Source of the DNA: JAAYXS01 sp964550375
GTDB lineage: Bacteria; Planctomycetota; Phycisphaerae; UBA1845; Fen-1342
Assembly (NCBI GenBank): GCA_964550375.1
Contig: CAZJYX010000007.1
Coordinates: 1-64,000 of the forward strand
Length of the DNA stretch: 64,000 nt
Direction: 5' to 3'
Shown here in pieces: positions 30,047-39,382 of this stretch. The first letter of the stretch is position 1. The number at the start of each line of letters is the position of its first letter. Made by a program: the position numbers and the translations under genes. The notes below the pieces were generated by a model. The model was not told the origin of the DNA and searched no databases. It was given only the letters and a program-made list of their open reading frames with translations.

Positions 30047-31507
30047 CTACTCCGCCGCGCCATGCTCGCACACCCGGTGCACCAGGGTGGTGTCCGTCCC
30101 GCCCGGCGTATGCGGCTGGCGCGACGTGACCACGACCACCAAATCACCCGGCAGCACCAGCTTGCGCTCCAGCAGGCAGGCGTCGAGGACCTCCGCCATG
30201 CGCGCTGGATCATTCATGGCCTCAACGTGTACCGGAATTACACCGAACAAGAGGTTCATCTGCCGGTACACGCGTTCGCTGTATGTCAAGCCAACGACCG
30301 GCATCGGCAGGCGATGCTTGGCCACCATGCGGGCCGTCGCCCCGGTCGCGGTCCAGACAGCCACCAGTCGCGCCCCCAGGTCGCGGGCGGCCTGGACCGC
30401 GGCATGCGCCACCGCACTGGTCGGCCGATAGCGCGTCGTCGGCAGCGGCTCTGGAACCGGCACGGGCTGCCGCGCCAGGTACTCCCCGGTAACCGCCGCC
30501 ACCTTGTTCATGATGTCAACGGCCTGCACCGGATAAGCCCCGACCGCAGTCTCGGCCGACAGCATCACGGCGTCGGCGCGCTCGAAGACGGCCGCCGCCA
30601 CGTCGCTGACTTCCGCCCGGGTCGGCATCGGGCTGTTAACCATGCTCTGGAGCATCTGCGTGGCCACGATGACCGGGACACCGGCCCGCTGGCAACGACC
30701 CACAATCTCCTTCTGCAATAACGGCACGCGCCACACGTCCGTCTCGACGCCCAGGTCGCCGCGCGCCACCAGCACAACGTCAGTGTGCTCGATCAGCTCG
30801 TCAAGATGCTCGAGGGCCTCGGTCTTCTCGATCTTGACGATTACGCGCAGGTCGCTGTGCTGCTGCTTGACCAGGCGCTTCAGCTCGTACAGGTCCTCCG
30901 GCGTGCGCACAAACGAGAGCGCTACGTAATCGAGCTCGTTCCGGATGGCCCAATCCAGGTCGCGCCGATCCTTCTCCGTCAGGGCCGGCGCGGTCAGGCG
31001 CGTGTCCGGCAGGTTGACGCCCTTGCGGGTGGCCAACTGCCCGCCGGTCGTGCAGGTGCAGATCAGCTCGTCCGCGGTGCGATCAGTGACCAGCAGCCGC
31101 ACCAGGCCGTCGTCGATGTAGATCCGGTGGCCGATCTGCACCTCGTCGATCAGGCGGGGGTAGCTGATCGTGAGCCGCTCGGCGGTGCATTCGCCGGCGC
31201 CGCGTCCGATCCGGATCAGGTCGCCGACGCTGATCTCGACCGGGTCGCCGCGAAAGCGGCCCAGCCTGATCTTCGGCCCGCACAGGTCGCCGATCACGCA
31301 AATCGGCTCGGTGCGCTCCGCGGCCACCGAGCGCACGTTTTCCAGCATGCGCTGATGCTCGCTCAGCTCGCCGTGGCTGAAATTGAGCCGGCAGGCATCG
31401 AGGCCGACTTCGCACATTTCGCGCAGGCGCTCGGTGCTGGCACTGGCCGGCCCGAGCGTGGCGATGATCTTGGTCTTGATGAAACCGCTGTCTCGGTCGG
31501 TGTGCAT
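30047..31507 (-). CDS. pyk: Pyruvate kinase
   Basis: Glycolytic enzyme transferring phosphate from phosphoenolpyruvate to ADP. From the second Met of MMHTDRDSG (31507; ATG at 31510 equally possible) the protein has 486 residues, normal for bacterial enzymes. Visible motifs: TKIIATLGPAS at the start, the catalytic LNFSHG, the Lys-containing VKIEKTEALEHL, ARGDLGVE and the substrate loop region MLQSMVNSPMPTRAEVSDVA. A C-terminal regulatory domain follows. The GatA stop overlaps its start (ATGA), so it is translationally coupled, an unusual neighbour. Confidence 0.93.
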   Translation of the reverse strand: MHTDRDSGFIKTKIIATLGPASASTERLREMCEVGLDACRLNFSHGELSEHQRMLENVRSVAAERTEPICVIGDLCGPKIRLGRFRGDPVEISVGDLIRIGRGAGECTAERLTISYPRLIDEVQIGHRIYIDDGLVRLLVTDRTADELICTCTTGGQLATRKGVNLPDTRLTAPALTEKDRRDLDWAIRNELDYVALSFVRTPEDLYELKRLVKQQHSDLRVIVKIEKTEALEHLDELIEHTDVVLVARGDLGVETDVWRVPLLQKEIVGRCQRAGVPVIVATQMLQSMVNSPMPTRAEVSDVAAAVFERADAVMLSAETAVGAYPVQAVDIMNKVAAVTGEYLARQPVPVPEPLPTTRYRPTSAVAHAAVQAARDLGARLVAVWTATGATARMVAKHRLPMPVVGLTYSERVYRQMNLLFGVIPVHVEAMNDPARMAEVLDACLLERKLVLPGDLVVVVTSRQPHTPGGTDTTLVHRVCEHGAAE

Positions 31508-32991
31508 CATTTCTCCGGACTGCCCTGCGGCGGGCGGTGTTGCCGGCCGGTCGCGCGCTCGTGCAGGCGCGCGGCCTGCAGCAGACTCGTCTCGCCAAAG
31601 ACCGGCCCGATCAACTGGAGGCCGATAGGCAAGCCGCGACCGGAAAACCCGCACGGGATCGAAATGGCCGGCAGGCCCGCCAGGTTGACCGCCAGGGTGT
31701 ATACATCGGCCAGGTACATTTGCAGCGGATCGTCCACCTTCTCGCCCAGGCCAAACGCCGGCGTCGGGGCGGTCGGGCAGGCCAGCAAGTCAACCTGCTC
31801 GAAAGCGCGGTCGAAGTCCTGTTTGATCAGGCGGCGCACCTGCAAAGCCTTATGGTAATACGCGTCGTAGTAGCCGCTGGAAAGCACGAAAGTGCCCAGC
31901 ATGATGCGGCGTTTGACCTCCGGGCCGAACCCCTCGTCGCGCGAGCCGCTGTAGAGGTCAATAATATCTTTCGCCTGCGCCGTCCGGTGGCCGTAGTGCA
32001 CGCCATCGTAACGGGCGAGGTTGCTGGAACACTCGGCGGTGGCGACGACGTAGTAGGCCGCGATCGTGTAGGCCGCGTGCGGCAACGACACTTCGACGAC
32101 CTCCGCACCGCCCGCCCGGTATACCGCCACGGCCGACTCGACCGTCGCCTGCACTTCCGGATCAAGCCCTGCGCTGAAGTATTCGCGCGGCAGTCCGATG
32201 CGCAGCCGGCGGGCACACTCCGCCAGCCGCTCATCGCCCAGGGCCGCGACGTAGTCCGGGACTGACTCGGGAGCGCTGGTGGAATCATGCGGGTCCGGTC
32301 CGGCGAGCACGCCTAACAGCAGGGCGGCGTCGGTCACATCCCACGCCAGCGGCCCGATCTGATCGAGGCTGGAGCCGTAGGCGATGAGGCCGTAGCGCGA
32401 GACCCGGCCGTAGGTGGGCTTGAGTCCCACCACGCCGCACATTGCCGCCGGCTGGCGGATCGAGCCGCCGGTATCGGAGCCCAGCGCCACGGGCACCATG
32501 CCGGCCGCGACGGCGACCGCCGAACCGCCCGAAGAGCCCCCGGGCACACAGCCGACATCCCAGGGGTTCAGCGTGGGGCGAACACCGCTGTTCTCCGTCG
32601 AGGAGCCCATGGCGAACTCGTCCAGATTCGTCTTGCCTATGATGACTGCCCCAGCCGCTTCAAGGCGGTCAACCACGGTCGCGTTGTAGGGCGAGACGTA
32701 GTCCCGCAGGACCCGCGAGCCGCAAGTCGTGCGGCTGAAGGTCGTACACATGTTGTCCTTGACGGCCACCGGCACGCCGGCCAGCGGGCCGACCTTTCGG
32801 CCGGCCGCCACGTCGGCGTCGAGCTGCGCGGCACGCGACCGAGCGTATTCGCCCGTAACCTCCAGGAAAGCCCCCAATTCAGCGTCCGCCTGTTCAATGC
32901 GATCCAGGACTGCGCGGCAGATGTCGGCGGCCCGGCGCCGCCCGGCAGCCACGTCGGCAGCGATCTGAACAGCAGTGCCCAACTCAGCCAT
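31507..32991 (-). CDS. gatA: Glutamyl-tRNA(Gln) amidotransferase subunit A
   Basis: The 494-residue amidase subunit of GatCAB, which converts Glu-tRNA(Gln) (or Asp-tRNA(Asn)) into the correctly amidated form in organisms lacking the corresponding synthetase. The Ser-cis-Ser-Lys triad is visible as K78 (VAVKDN), S153 (GGSSGGSA) and S177 (GSDTGGSIRQPA). The rest of the amidase signature is complete. GatC lies upstream in the same operon; GatB is not in the window. Length is standard. Confidence 0.95.
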   Translation of the reverse strand: MAELGTAVQIAADVAAGRRRAADICRAVLDRIEQADAELGAFLEVTGEYARSRAAQLDADVAAGRKVGPLAGVPVAVKDNMCTTFSRTTCGSRVLRDYVSPYNATVVDRLEAAGAVIIGKTNLDEFAMGSSTENSGVRPTLNPWDVGCVPGGSSGGSAVAVAAGMVPVALGSDTGGSIRQPAAMCGVVGLKPTYGRVSRYGLIAYGSSLDQIGPLAWDVTDAALLLGVLAGPDPHDSTSAPESVPDYVAALGDERLAECARRLRIGLPREYFSAGLDPEVQATVESAVAVYRAGGAEVVEVSLPHAAYTIAAYYVVATAECSSNLARYDGVHYGHRTAQAKDIIDLYSGSRDEGFGPEVKRRIMLGTFVLSSGYYDAYYHKALQVRRLIKQDFDRAFEQVDLLACPTAPTPAFGLGEKVDDPLQMYLADVYTLAVNLAGLPAISIPCGFSGRGLPIGLQLIGPVFGETSLLQAARLHERATGRQHRPPQGSPEK

Positions 32992-33104
32992 CGAGTCACA
33001 TCCCGGCCAGGCTGATCCTCCGCGCGTACATACGAACCGCCCCGACAGTTTCGGGCTAAACAGCGGTTACCGCAAGGGGTTAGTGGCCCGGCTGGGCTGC
33101 GAAC

Positions 33105-33407
33105 TCAGGCCCCGCCGCCACCAGGGTCGAGCACGGCCGGGACCTTGAAGAACGAACCCTCGCGTTGGGGAGCGTTGGCAAGAGCCGTGGCGGAGTCAAA
33201 GGGCTGGTGCGGTTCGTCATCGCGCATGACGTTCGTGAGCGGAAGCGGGTGTGCCAGCGGCTCGATATCGGCGGTGTTCACCTCAGCCAACTGCTGCACG
33301 TACGCGACGATGTCGGCCAATTGGCCGGAGAAACGCGCAATCTCATCATCGCTCAGCCGCAGGCGGGCGAGCTTGGCGATGTGACGAACCTGGGCTTCAT
33401 CGATCAT
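33105..33407 (-). CDS. gatC: Glutamyl-tRNA(Gln) amidotransferase subunit C
   Basis: A 100-residue subunit that stabilises GatA-GatB. The start at MIDEAQVRHIAKLARLRLSDD matches the family exactly. The middle IVAYVQQLAEVNT and the conserved PLTNVMRDD motif are present. A GTG at 33419 could give four more residues. A 113-base gap separates it from gatA and has no gene. bL28 lies 37 bases upstream. Confidence 0.92.
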   Translation of the reverse strand: MIDEAQVRHIAKLARLRLSDDEIARFSGQLADIVAYVQQLAEVNTADIEPLAHPLPLTNVMRDDEPHQPFDSATALANAPQREGSFFKVPAVLDPGGGGA

Positions 33408-33444
33408 GCGGTCGGACACGGCAAGCTGCCCCCGCAAACCGGCC

Positions 33445-33714
33445 TTATTCCTGAGTCTCGGGCGCGGGCTTCTGCCAGTCACGCTTGGGTGGCTTGGTAA
33501 TCAGGCCCATGCGGATGGCCTTGGCGCAGACGCGGATGCGCGTCACGCGTCCGTCGATGATCGCGCGGACCTTGTGGACGTTCGCCTTGAAGCGGCGTTT
33601 GCTGATGCCGGTGACTTTGCGGCCCACGCCGCCGAGGTACTTGGCCTTGCCGCGGCGGGCGATCGAGCGACCGGATTTCGTCTTCTTTCCCAGAAAGTAA
33701 CACTCGCGGGCCAT
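33445..33714 (-). CDS. rpmB: 50S ribosomal protein L28
   Basis: The 89-residue basic protein begins MARECYFLGKKTKSG, with KRRFKANVHKVRAIIDGRVTRIRVC and ICAKAIRMG-type residues characteristic of bL28, a large-subunit ribosomal protein. There is no CxxC pair of the zinc-binding type. It has a GAGGG ribosome binding site. It leads the gatC-gatA-pyk run on the minus strand, a sensible translation-linked cluster. Confidence 0.93.
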   Translation of the reverse strand: MARECYFLGKKTKSGRSIARRGKAKYLGGVGRKVTGISKRRFKANVHKVRAIIDGRVTRIRVCAKAIRMGLITKPPKRDWQKPAPETQE

Positions 33715-34026
33715 GATCAGTACCCTCGTACTATTGGTCAGCAGCTTTCGCCGCTACGGGCCGGTCGCCACGGACCGACAGCGCAGCGCGAGCCTCATAG
33801 GCTACTCCATCCGGCCCTGGCAGTCAAACCCGGCCGGACACGCCGTCGCCGACAGTACTAGCCAGACGGGCCGGCTGGCGTTACAGTTGCCCTTTGGGGC
33901 GGTGGTCGGCGACGGCGCGGTCCCGTCCGCCGCTTCAGTAGTGTCGGCGTGTCCGGCGACCCGGCCCGAACCGGTCGGCCGCCCGTTGTGCCGCGCGCCG
34001 CGAGCTTTTATGGGAGCTAAGGGAAC
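33715..34026. other. Divergent intergenic region between rpmB and M24 peptidase
   Basis: This 312-base gap must contain promoters for the leftward rpmB operon and the rightward peptidase-acc operon. I saw no consensus -35/-10 pair, palindrome or RNA structure that I could support. One antisense frame of the peptidase extends into it and is considered a shadow. Confidence 0.4.
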
Positions 34027-35121
34027 ATGAGCAAGCGCAAAGCTGGCGTACCCGCACCCTATGACGGACGTATCGCTGCATTCCGGGCGGAAATGGCCCG
34101 CGCCCGCCTCGACGGCTACCTGGTCTCCAACCGGATGCACCAATACTGGCTTACCGGTTTCACCGGCGAAGACGGGTACGTGTTGGTCACGCGGCGGGCG
34201 GTGGTCCTGCTGACGGACGGGCGGTTCGACGAGGCGGCCGACATCCAGGCCCCCTATGCCAAGAAGGTCCTGCGGAAGGTCCGCACCCCGGAAGCCAATG
34301 CCAAGATCATAAGCCCGTACAAGCTGGGGCGACTGGGCTTCGATCCGGGCGTCATGACCGTGGGCGACCACATTGAACTGGCCAAGCGCCTGCGGCCAAC
34401 CCGGCTCGTGTCGGCCGGCGGGCTGTTCGGGAGGCTGCAAACGCGCAAGGACGCGGGTGAACTGGCGGCCATTCGCCGGGCTATCGACGTGGCCCAGAAG
34501 GCCTTCCTGAAGCTGCGCAAGTGGATCCGGCCCGGTCAGACCGAGCGCGAGGTGGCGGCCCGGCTTGAGTACGAAATGCGGATGCTCGGGGCGCAGGGGC
34601 CGTCCTTTCCGACCATCGTGGCCTTTGGCAAGAACGCCTCGCTGCCGCACTACGAGCCGGGCGACGTGCCCCTGGTCGAGAATGACCCCATCCTGATTGA
34701 CTGGGGCGCCCAGGTCGACTGGTACACGAGTGACCTGACCCGCATGATCTGGCCCGCCAAGCCGCCGCGCCGGCTCGTGGAGATCAACCGCATCGTGCGC
34801 ACGGCGCACGATCGCGCCATCGCGGCGGTGCGGCCGGGCATGAAGGCCGAGGACCTGGACAACGTGGCGCGGGAAGTGATCCGCAAGGCGGGCTATGGGC
34901 CGCGTTTCAACCACTCGCTGGGCCATGGGATGGGTTTGAACGTGCACGAACCGCCGCGCGTCGGTATGAACTCGCCGAGCGTAATCGAGCCGGGCATGGT
35001 CTTCACGATCGAGCCGGGCATCTACTTGCCGGGCGCCGGCGGCGTGCGGATCGAAGATGACGTCCTGGTTACGGAGAATGGCTGCGAAGTGCTGACAACG
35101 CTGGCGATTGAGGAGCCATAG
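34027..35121 (+). CDS. Xaa-Pro aminopeptidase (M24 family)
   Basis: A 364-residue metallopeptidase that removes N-terminal residues preceding proline. A creatinase N-domain (about 1-145, with MHQYWLTGFTG and RRAVVLLTDGRF) precedes the pita-bread fold. The five metal ligands can be placed at D224, D236, H300 (GHGMG), E329 (TIEPGIY) and E343 (RIEDDVLV). Length and layout match bacterial PepQ/PepP-like Xaa-Pro peptidases that lie next to acc genes. The ribosome binding site is AAGGGAAC before the ATG. Likely cytoplasmic. Confidence 0.9.
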   Translation: MSKRKAGVPAPYDGRIAAFRAEMARARLDGYLVSNRMHQYWLTGFTGEDGYVLVTRRAVVLLTDGRFDEAADIQAPYAKKVLRKVRTPEANAKIISPYKLGRLGFDPGVMTVGDHIELAKRLRPTRLVSAGGLFGRLQTRKDAGELAAIRRAIDVAQKAFLKLRKWIRPGQTEREVAARLEYEMRMLGAQGPSFPTIVAFGKNASLPHYEPGDVPLVENDPILIDWGAQVDWYTSDLTRMIWPAKPPRRLVEINRIVRTAHDRAIAAVRPGMKAEDLDNVAREVIRKAGYGPRFNHSLGHGMGLNVHEPPRVGMNSPSVIEPGMVFTIEPGIYLPGAGGVRIEDDVLVTENGCEVLTTLAIEEP

Positions 35122-35225
35122 CAGGCCGCCACAGCCGGCGCCTGGCGGGCCGGCCGCGCGGTGGTCGTTTCGTATGCTGCGATGAGAGTTGCCGGGCCGT
35201 TTTGGGCCCTGAGGGCCAAGTCAGA

Positions 35226-35690
35226 ATGGACATGAAGCAGATCAAAGCCCTGGTGCAACTGATGGTCGAGAACGACCTCAGTCGCATCGAGCTGCGCGAG
35301 GGTGAAACGCACATCCTGCTGCGACGAGGTCAGCCGCCCGTGCTGAGTTCGATGGTCCCAGCTCCGCTAACCACGCTGCCGGGCATGCCGGCGCCGTCCG
35401 GGGCGGGCCGCGCCAAGCCGGCCGAGTCGGACGAGGAACTGGAGTCCGACGGCGTGCTGATCCGGTCACCGATGGTGGGAACGTTCTACGCGTCAGCCGA
35501 CCCGGAGTCGCCGCCGTTCGCCCAGATTGGCGACGAGGTGCAGCCGGACACGGTGGTGTGCCTGGTTGAGGCGATGAAGGTGTTCAACGAGATCAAGGCC
35601 GAGGTGTCGGGCCGGATCAAGAAGGTGCTGGTCCAGAGCGCCCAGGCCGTGGAATACGATCAGCCGCTGTTTCTGGTGGCGTCCGCCTAG
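35226..35690 (+). CDS. accB: Biotin carboxyl carrier protein of acetyl-CoA carboxylase
   Basis: A 154-residue protein starting MDMKQIKALVQLMVENDLSR, the conserved AccB N-terminus. A Pro/Ala-rich linker (about 45-75) follows, then the biotinyl domain with the biotin-accepting Lys at about 118 (VEAMKV). It carries the biotin carboxylated by AccC for malonyl-CoA synthesis. It sits between the peptidase and accC, as is usual in many bacteria (pepP-efp-accB-accC), although no efp gene is present here. An in-frame upstream ATG at 35202 was rejected. Confidence 0.93.
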   Translation: MDMKQIKALVQLMVENDLSRIELREGETHILLRRGQPPVLSSMVPAPLTTLPGMPAPSGAGRAKPAESDEELESDGVLIRSPMVGTFYASADPESPPFAQIGDEVQPDTVVCLVEAMKVFNEIKAEVSGRIKKVLVQSAQAVEYDQPLFLVASA

Positions 35691-35718
35691 CCGTCCGCCC
35701 GCGCCAGAAGAGGACCGG

Positions 35719-37083
35719 ATGTTCAAGCGAATCCTGGTTGCCAACCGCGGCGAGATTGCGCTGCGCATAATCCGCGCCTGCCGGGACATGGGCATTGAAG
35801 CCGTGGCGGTCTACAGCCGGGCTGACCGGGATGCCCACTATCTGCACCTCGCCCACGACGCCATCTGCATCGGCCCGGAATCGCCGCAGCACTCATATTT
35901 GAACGCGGCCGCGATCATCTCGGCGGCCGAGGTAGCCGACGTGCAGGCGATTCACCCGGGCTACGGCTTTCTGGCCGAGAACGCCACGTTCGCCCAGATG
36001 TGCCGGGATTGCCGGATTGAGTTTATAGGACCAAGTGCGGAGGCAATGCATCTGCTCGGCAACAAGGTCGAGGCCCGCAAGCTCGCCCGCCGCGTCAAGG
36101 TGCCCACGGTTCCGGGCAGTACCGGCCCGGTCACGAATGAGGATGAAGCGGTCGCCGTCGCCGAGAGGCTCGGTTTCCCGGTGATGATCAAGGCGGCGGC
36201 GGGTGGTGGCGGACGTGGCATGCGGCCGGCCCATAACGAAGCCACGCTACGAACGGCCTTTCGCAACGCCCGGACCGAGGCTGAGGCGGCCTTCAAGGAC
36301 GGGTCGCTGTACATCGAGAAGCTGATTGAGCGGCCGCGGCACGTCGAGGTGCAGCTCCTGGCCGATCGGCGTGGGAACACCATGCATCTGTGGGAGCGCG
36401 ACTGCTCCATCCAGCGGCGCCACCAGAAGCTGATCGAAGAGTCGCCCTCGCCCCACATCAGCGCTCGGACGCGGCAGAAGCTGTGCGCGGCGGCGGTGCG
36501 GCTGGCGAAGGCGGCGAACTACTACTCGGCAGGCACGTGTGAGTTCCTGGTTGACCACAGCGAGAATTTCTACTTCCTGGAGGTGAACACGCGGATCCAG
36601 GTGGAGCACCCGGTGACCGAGCTCGTCACGGGCGTGGATCTGCTGCAATGGCAGATTCGCATTGCCGCGGGTGAGCGGCTGAACCTGCGTGCTGACAACG
36701 TGCAGCAGCGCGGTACGGCGATCGAGTGCCGCATCAACGCGGAATCGCCGGAGGACAACTTCCGGCCCTGCCCCGGCCGGATCGACACGTTCATCCCGCC
36801 GGGCGGACCGGGCGTGCGTCTGGACACGCACGTCCACAGCGGCTACACGGTCACGCCGTTCTACGACTCGCTGCTGGCGAAGCTGCTGGTGCACCGGCCG
36901 ACGCGCAGCGCGGCCATCGTGGCGATGCGTCGGGCACTGGAGGAGTTGACGATTCGGCCGCTGAAGACGACGATCCCGTTGCACCTGGCGGTGCTCGAGC
37001 ACGCCGACTTCGTCAAGGGCAATGTGGACGTCCACTTCGTCGAGCGGGAGCTGGCCGCGAGCACGCGGGCGGGTACCGGTTAG
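35719..37083 (+). CDS. accC: Biotin carboxylase subunit of acetyl-CoA carboxylase
   Basis: The 454-residue ATP-grasp enzyme carboxylates biotin on AccB. Motifs: start LVANRGEIALRIIRACRDMG, the glycine-rich loop KAAAGGGGRGMR (about 158-169), EKLIERPRHVEVQ, ERDCSIQRRHQKLIEE and FLEVNTRIQVEHPVTE. These are complete and in order. It follows accB by 28 bases with GAGGA upstream of the ATG. Length is normal. It ends the rightward operon; the next gene is convergent. Confidence 0.95.
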   Translation: MFKRILVANRGEIALRIIRACRDMGIEAVAVYSRADRDAHYLHLAHDAICIGPESPQHSYLNAAAIISAAEVADVQAIHPGYGFLAENATFAQMCRDCRIEFIGPSAEAMHLLGNKVEARKLARRVKVPTVPGSTGPVTNEDEAVAVAERLGFPVMIKAAAGGGGRGMRPAHNEATLRTAFRNARTEAEAAFKDGSLYIEKLIERPRHVEVQLLADRRGNTMHLWERDCSIQRRHQKLIEESPSPHISARTRQKLCAAAVRLAKAANYYSAGTCEFLVDHSENFYFLEVNTRIQVEHPVTELVTGVDLLQWQIRIAAGERLNLRADNVQQRGTAIECRINAESPEDNFRPCPGRIDTFIPPGGPGVRLDTHVHSGYTVTPFYDSLLAKLLVHRPTRSAAIVAMRRALEELTIRPLKTTIPLHLAVLEHADFVKGNVDVHFVERELAASTRAGTG

Positions 37084-37109
37084 CGACACGCGCGGCGGGC
37101 CATGTCGCG

Positions 37110-39143
37110 CTAGTGGCTGACCAGCAGTTCCACGAACGGATCGATGTCGGCCGCCGTGACGCGGCCGTCGCCGTTGATATCCGCTGAGATAATCGGGCAG
37201 TCCGGGTAGAGGGCCGTGTAGGCAGCGGGGCTGACCAGCGCCAGCACGAACGGGTCGATATCGAGCGTGTTAATGCGGCCGTCGCAGTTCAGGTCGCCGG
37301 GCATTCCGCCTTCGCACTCATCCGGGATCCCGTTGTTGTTCTCGTCCAGACTGATGCCGTCGGCTATGTCGCAGTCGTCGGGCCGGCCGTTGAGGTTGCA
37401 GTCGGGCTCGCACTCGTCCGGAATGCCGTTATCGTTGCACTCGGCGCTGTAGGTGCACGCGGGGCCGGAAAGGAGCAGCTCGAAATCGCCGGCCGCCCCG
37501 TTCTGGCCGGCCACGCGAATCCAATAATGCTCATGATGCATCACGAAATGCTGCAGGCGCGACTGCGCGCCGCAGTAGTTGTCGTTGCAGGCCAACTGGT
37601 TGGCCTCTGTCCCCGGGCAACCGGAGTGCAGCGACAGGACCGTGTCGAAGCTGGAGCCGCACAACGCCACCGTCAGGAAGCCGCTGCCGTTCGGCTGGTA
37701 GTAGAACCAGACATCCGGAGACGTGCCCACTTCGCAACTGCACGAGCCGTCGGTGCTCGCGCCGCCGGTTGACCCGTAGTAGCGGATGTTGGTGCACGCC
37801 AGCGCGGCGTCGGCACACTCGTCCTCCACCGGGATGACGGCCGGTGGGTACAGATCGCATTCGTCGGGGATGCCGTTGCCGTTGCAGTCCTCCTCGCATT
37901 CGTCCGGGATGAGGTTGTTATTGCAGTCCAGGCTCGTGCCGGCCAGCACGTCGCAATCGTCCGGCACGCCGTTGCCGTTGCAGTCCTCCTCACATTCGTC
38001 CGGGATGCCGTTGTTGTTGCAGTCGAGGCTGGCGCCGGTACTGATGTCGCAGTCGTCGGGAACACCATTGTTGTTGCAGTCGCGTTCGCACTCGTCCGGA
38101 ATGCCGTTTGCATTGCAGTCTGCCGAACCGCCGCAGCCGGGCCGATCGCAGAAGCCGCCATCATCGTCGCAATGCACGTCGCACCAGTCGGGGATGCCGT
38201 TGAAGTTGCAGTCGCGGGCGATGTAGTCGATGTAGGCGGTAGCATAGCCCACGTCGCAGCAGCCGAAGGGGATGCGCATGTAGCCGTCCTCGCCCCAGCC
38301 CGCGCCCCACGAATTGCGCAGAATCCACACGCCGTCGGCGTCGTCCCAGCCGACCAGGACAACCGCGTGATTGACCTGACCGTCGGAGCAGCCGTTGAAG
38401 ATGCCGCCGGTGTAGGCGTGGAAAGCGCCGTTGGCATAGACGGCCGTGGAGACGGGGCCGTAGTCCAGAATGGCCTGCTTGATCTGGGCGGTCGAGCCAA
38501 CTTCATCCGGTCCGCCGACAAACGCCCAGTTCTGGATCGTGTACTCGTGAGGATAGGGGCAATTGCAGGGGTCGTTACGGCCAACATACGGGAAGTGAGC
38601 TTCCAGCACGGCGCCCCAGCCGCCGCAGGGGTCGCCGGTATACCAGTGGTAATCGTGCGCCCACCAGCCGCCGCTGCAACTCCACCCGCTGCGGTTACAA
38701 CTCACGAGCCACTGCTCGGAGAGATCAACGCTGCGGCCGTCCTTGAGCAGGATGTTGGATTCGAGCGGGCCGACCGTGGCAAACGCCCAGCAACTGCCGC
38801 ACCCGCCCTGCTGGCGCACGGGTGGGCAGGCGCCGAAATCGCACCAATCGAACGCAAGCGGTAATTCCTCGCGCGGCATGCAGCGGTCGAAACGCGCTGT
38901 GCGGGTCCAGTCTGGGGGTACAACCAGGCCGCAGAGTGATTCCAGCGGGTAGTCCGTGGCGGAGTTCAGGCCGACGGTGAAGGTCCATCCCTCGCGGGCC
39001 CCCTGCTCCTGCAGGCGGGCGATGTCGGCGGACGTAAGCTGTGCATGGGCAGTGTGGACCGCCAGCGCGGCAACGCAACCAGCGGCCAGCACCGCCGCGG
39101 CACGCAAGCGGCACGGGCGTTTATCGGTCGGGCATACTCTCAT
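37110..39143 (-). CDS. Secreted papain-like (C1A) protease with dockerin
   Basis: The 677-residue protein has a signal peptide (to about residue 34). A short pro-region is followed by a C1A peptidase with Gln112, Cys118 (GGCGSCWAF), His259 (QVNHAVVLVGW) and Asn277 (LRNSWGAGWGEDGY). After the catalytic domain come ten copies of a Ca-binding-like motif of the form DCNxNGIPDEC, interrupted by a beta-sandwich domain of about 130 residues, and then a C-terminal dockerin pair (GDLNCDGRINTLDIDPFVLAL and DINGDGRVTAADIDPF). A dockerin suggests attachment to cohesins, or simply Ca-dependent packing. Such repeats are common in Planctomycetota. Confidence 0.88.
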   Translation of the reverse strand: MRVCPTDKRPCRLRAAAVLAAGCVAALAVHTAHAQLTSADIARLQEQGAREGWTFTVGLNSATDYPLESLCGLVVPPDWTRTARFDRCMPREELPLAFDWCDFGACPPVRQQGGCGSCWAFATVGPLESNILLKDGRSVDLSEQWLVSCNRSGWSCSGGWWAHDYHWYTGDPCGGWGAVLEAHFPYVGRNDPCNCPYPHEYTIQNWAFVGGPDEVGSTAQIKQAILDYGPVSTAVYANGAFHAYTGGIFNGCSDGQVNHAVVLVGWDDADGVWILRNSWGAGWGEDGYMRIPFGCCDVGYATAYIDYIARDCNFNGIPDWCDVHCDDDGGFCDRPGCGGSADCNANGIPDECERDCNNNGVPDDCDISTGASLDCNNNGIPDECEEDCNGNGVPDDCDVLAGTSLDCNNNLIPDECEEDCNGNGIPDECDLYPPAVIPVEDECADAALACTNIRYYGSTGGASTDGSCSCEVGTSPDVWFYYQPNGSGFLTVALCGSSFDTVLSLHSGCPGTEANQLACNDNYCGAQSRLQHFVMHHEHYWIRVAGQNGAAGDFELLLSGPACTYSAECNDNGIPDECEPDCNLNGRPDDCDIADGISLDENNNGIPDECEGGMPGDLNCDGRINTLDIDPFVLALVSPAAYTALYPDCPIISADINGDGRVTAADIDPFVELLVSH

Positions 39144-39382
39144 CGGCGGGTAACTCCGGATACGGGCAGGTCAACTTCTCCCAGCGCGCAACCCCACACC
39201 CGACGATCCCGGCGGTTGACCGACCGAGTCCGCAGGGTGTCGGCTATTATGATACGCTGGCGGCCTGAGTCGATCAAGTCGAATCAGTTGGCCCGGCGGG
39301 TTTGAGAAACGGACGGTTAGCGATTCTAATGGCACAGTCCCAAGTGCCGCGAGTGTTGACAGCGTTCGCGGAGGAGCCCGGC

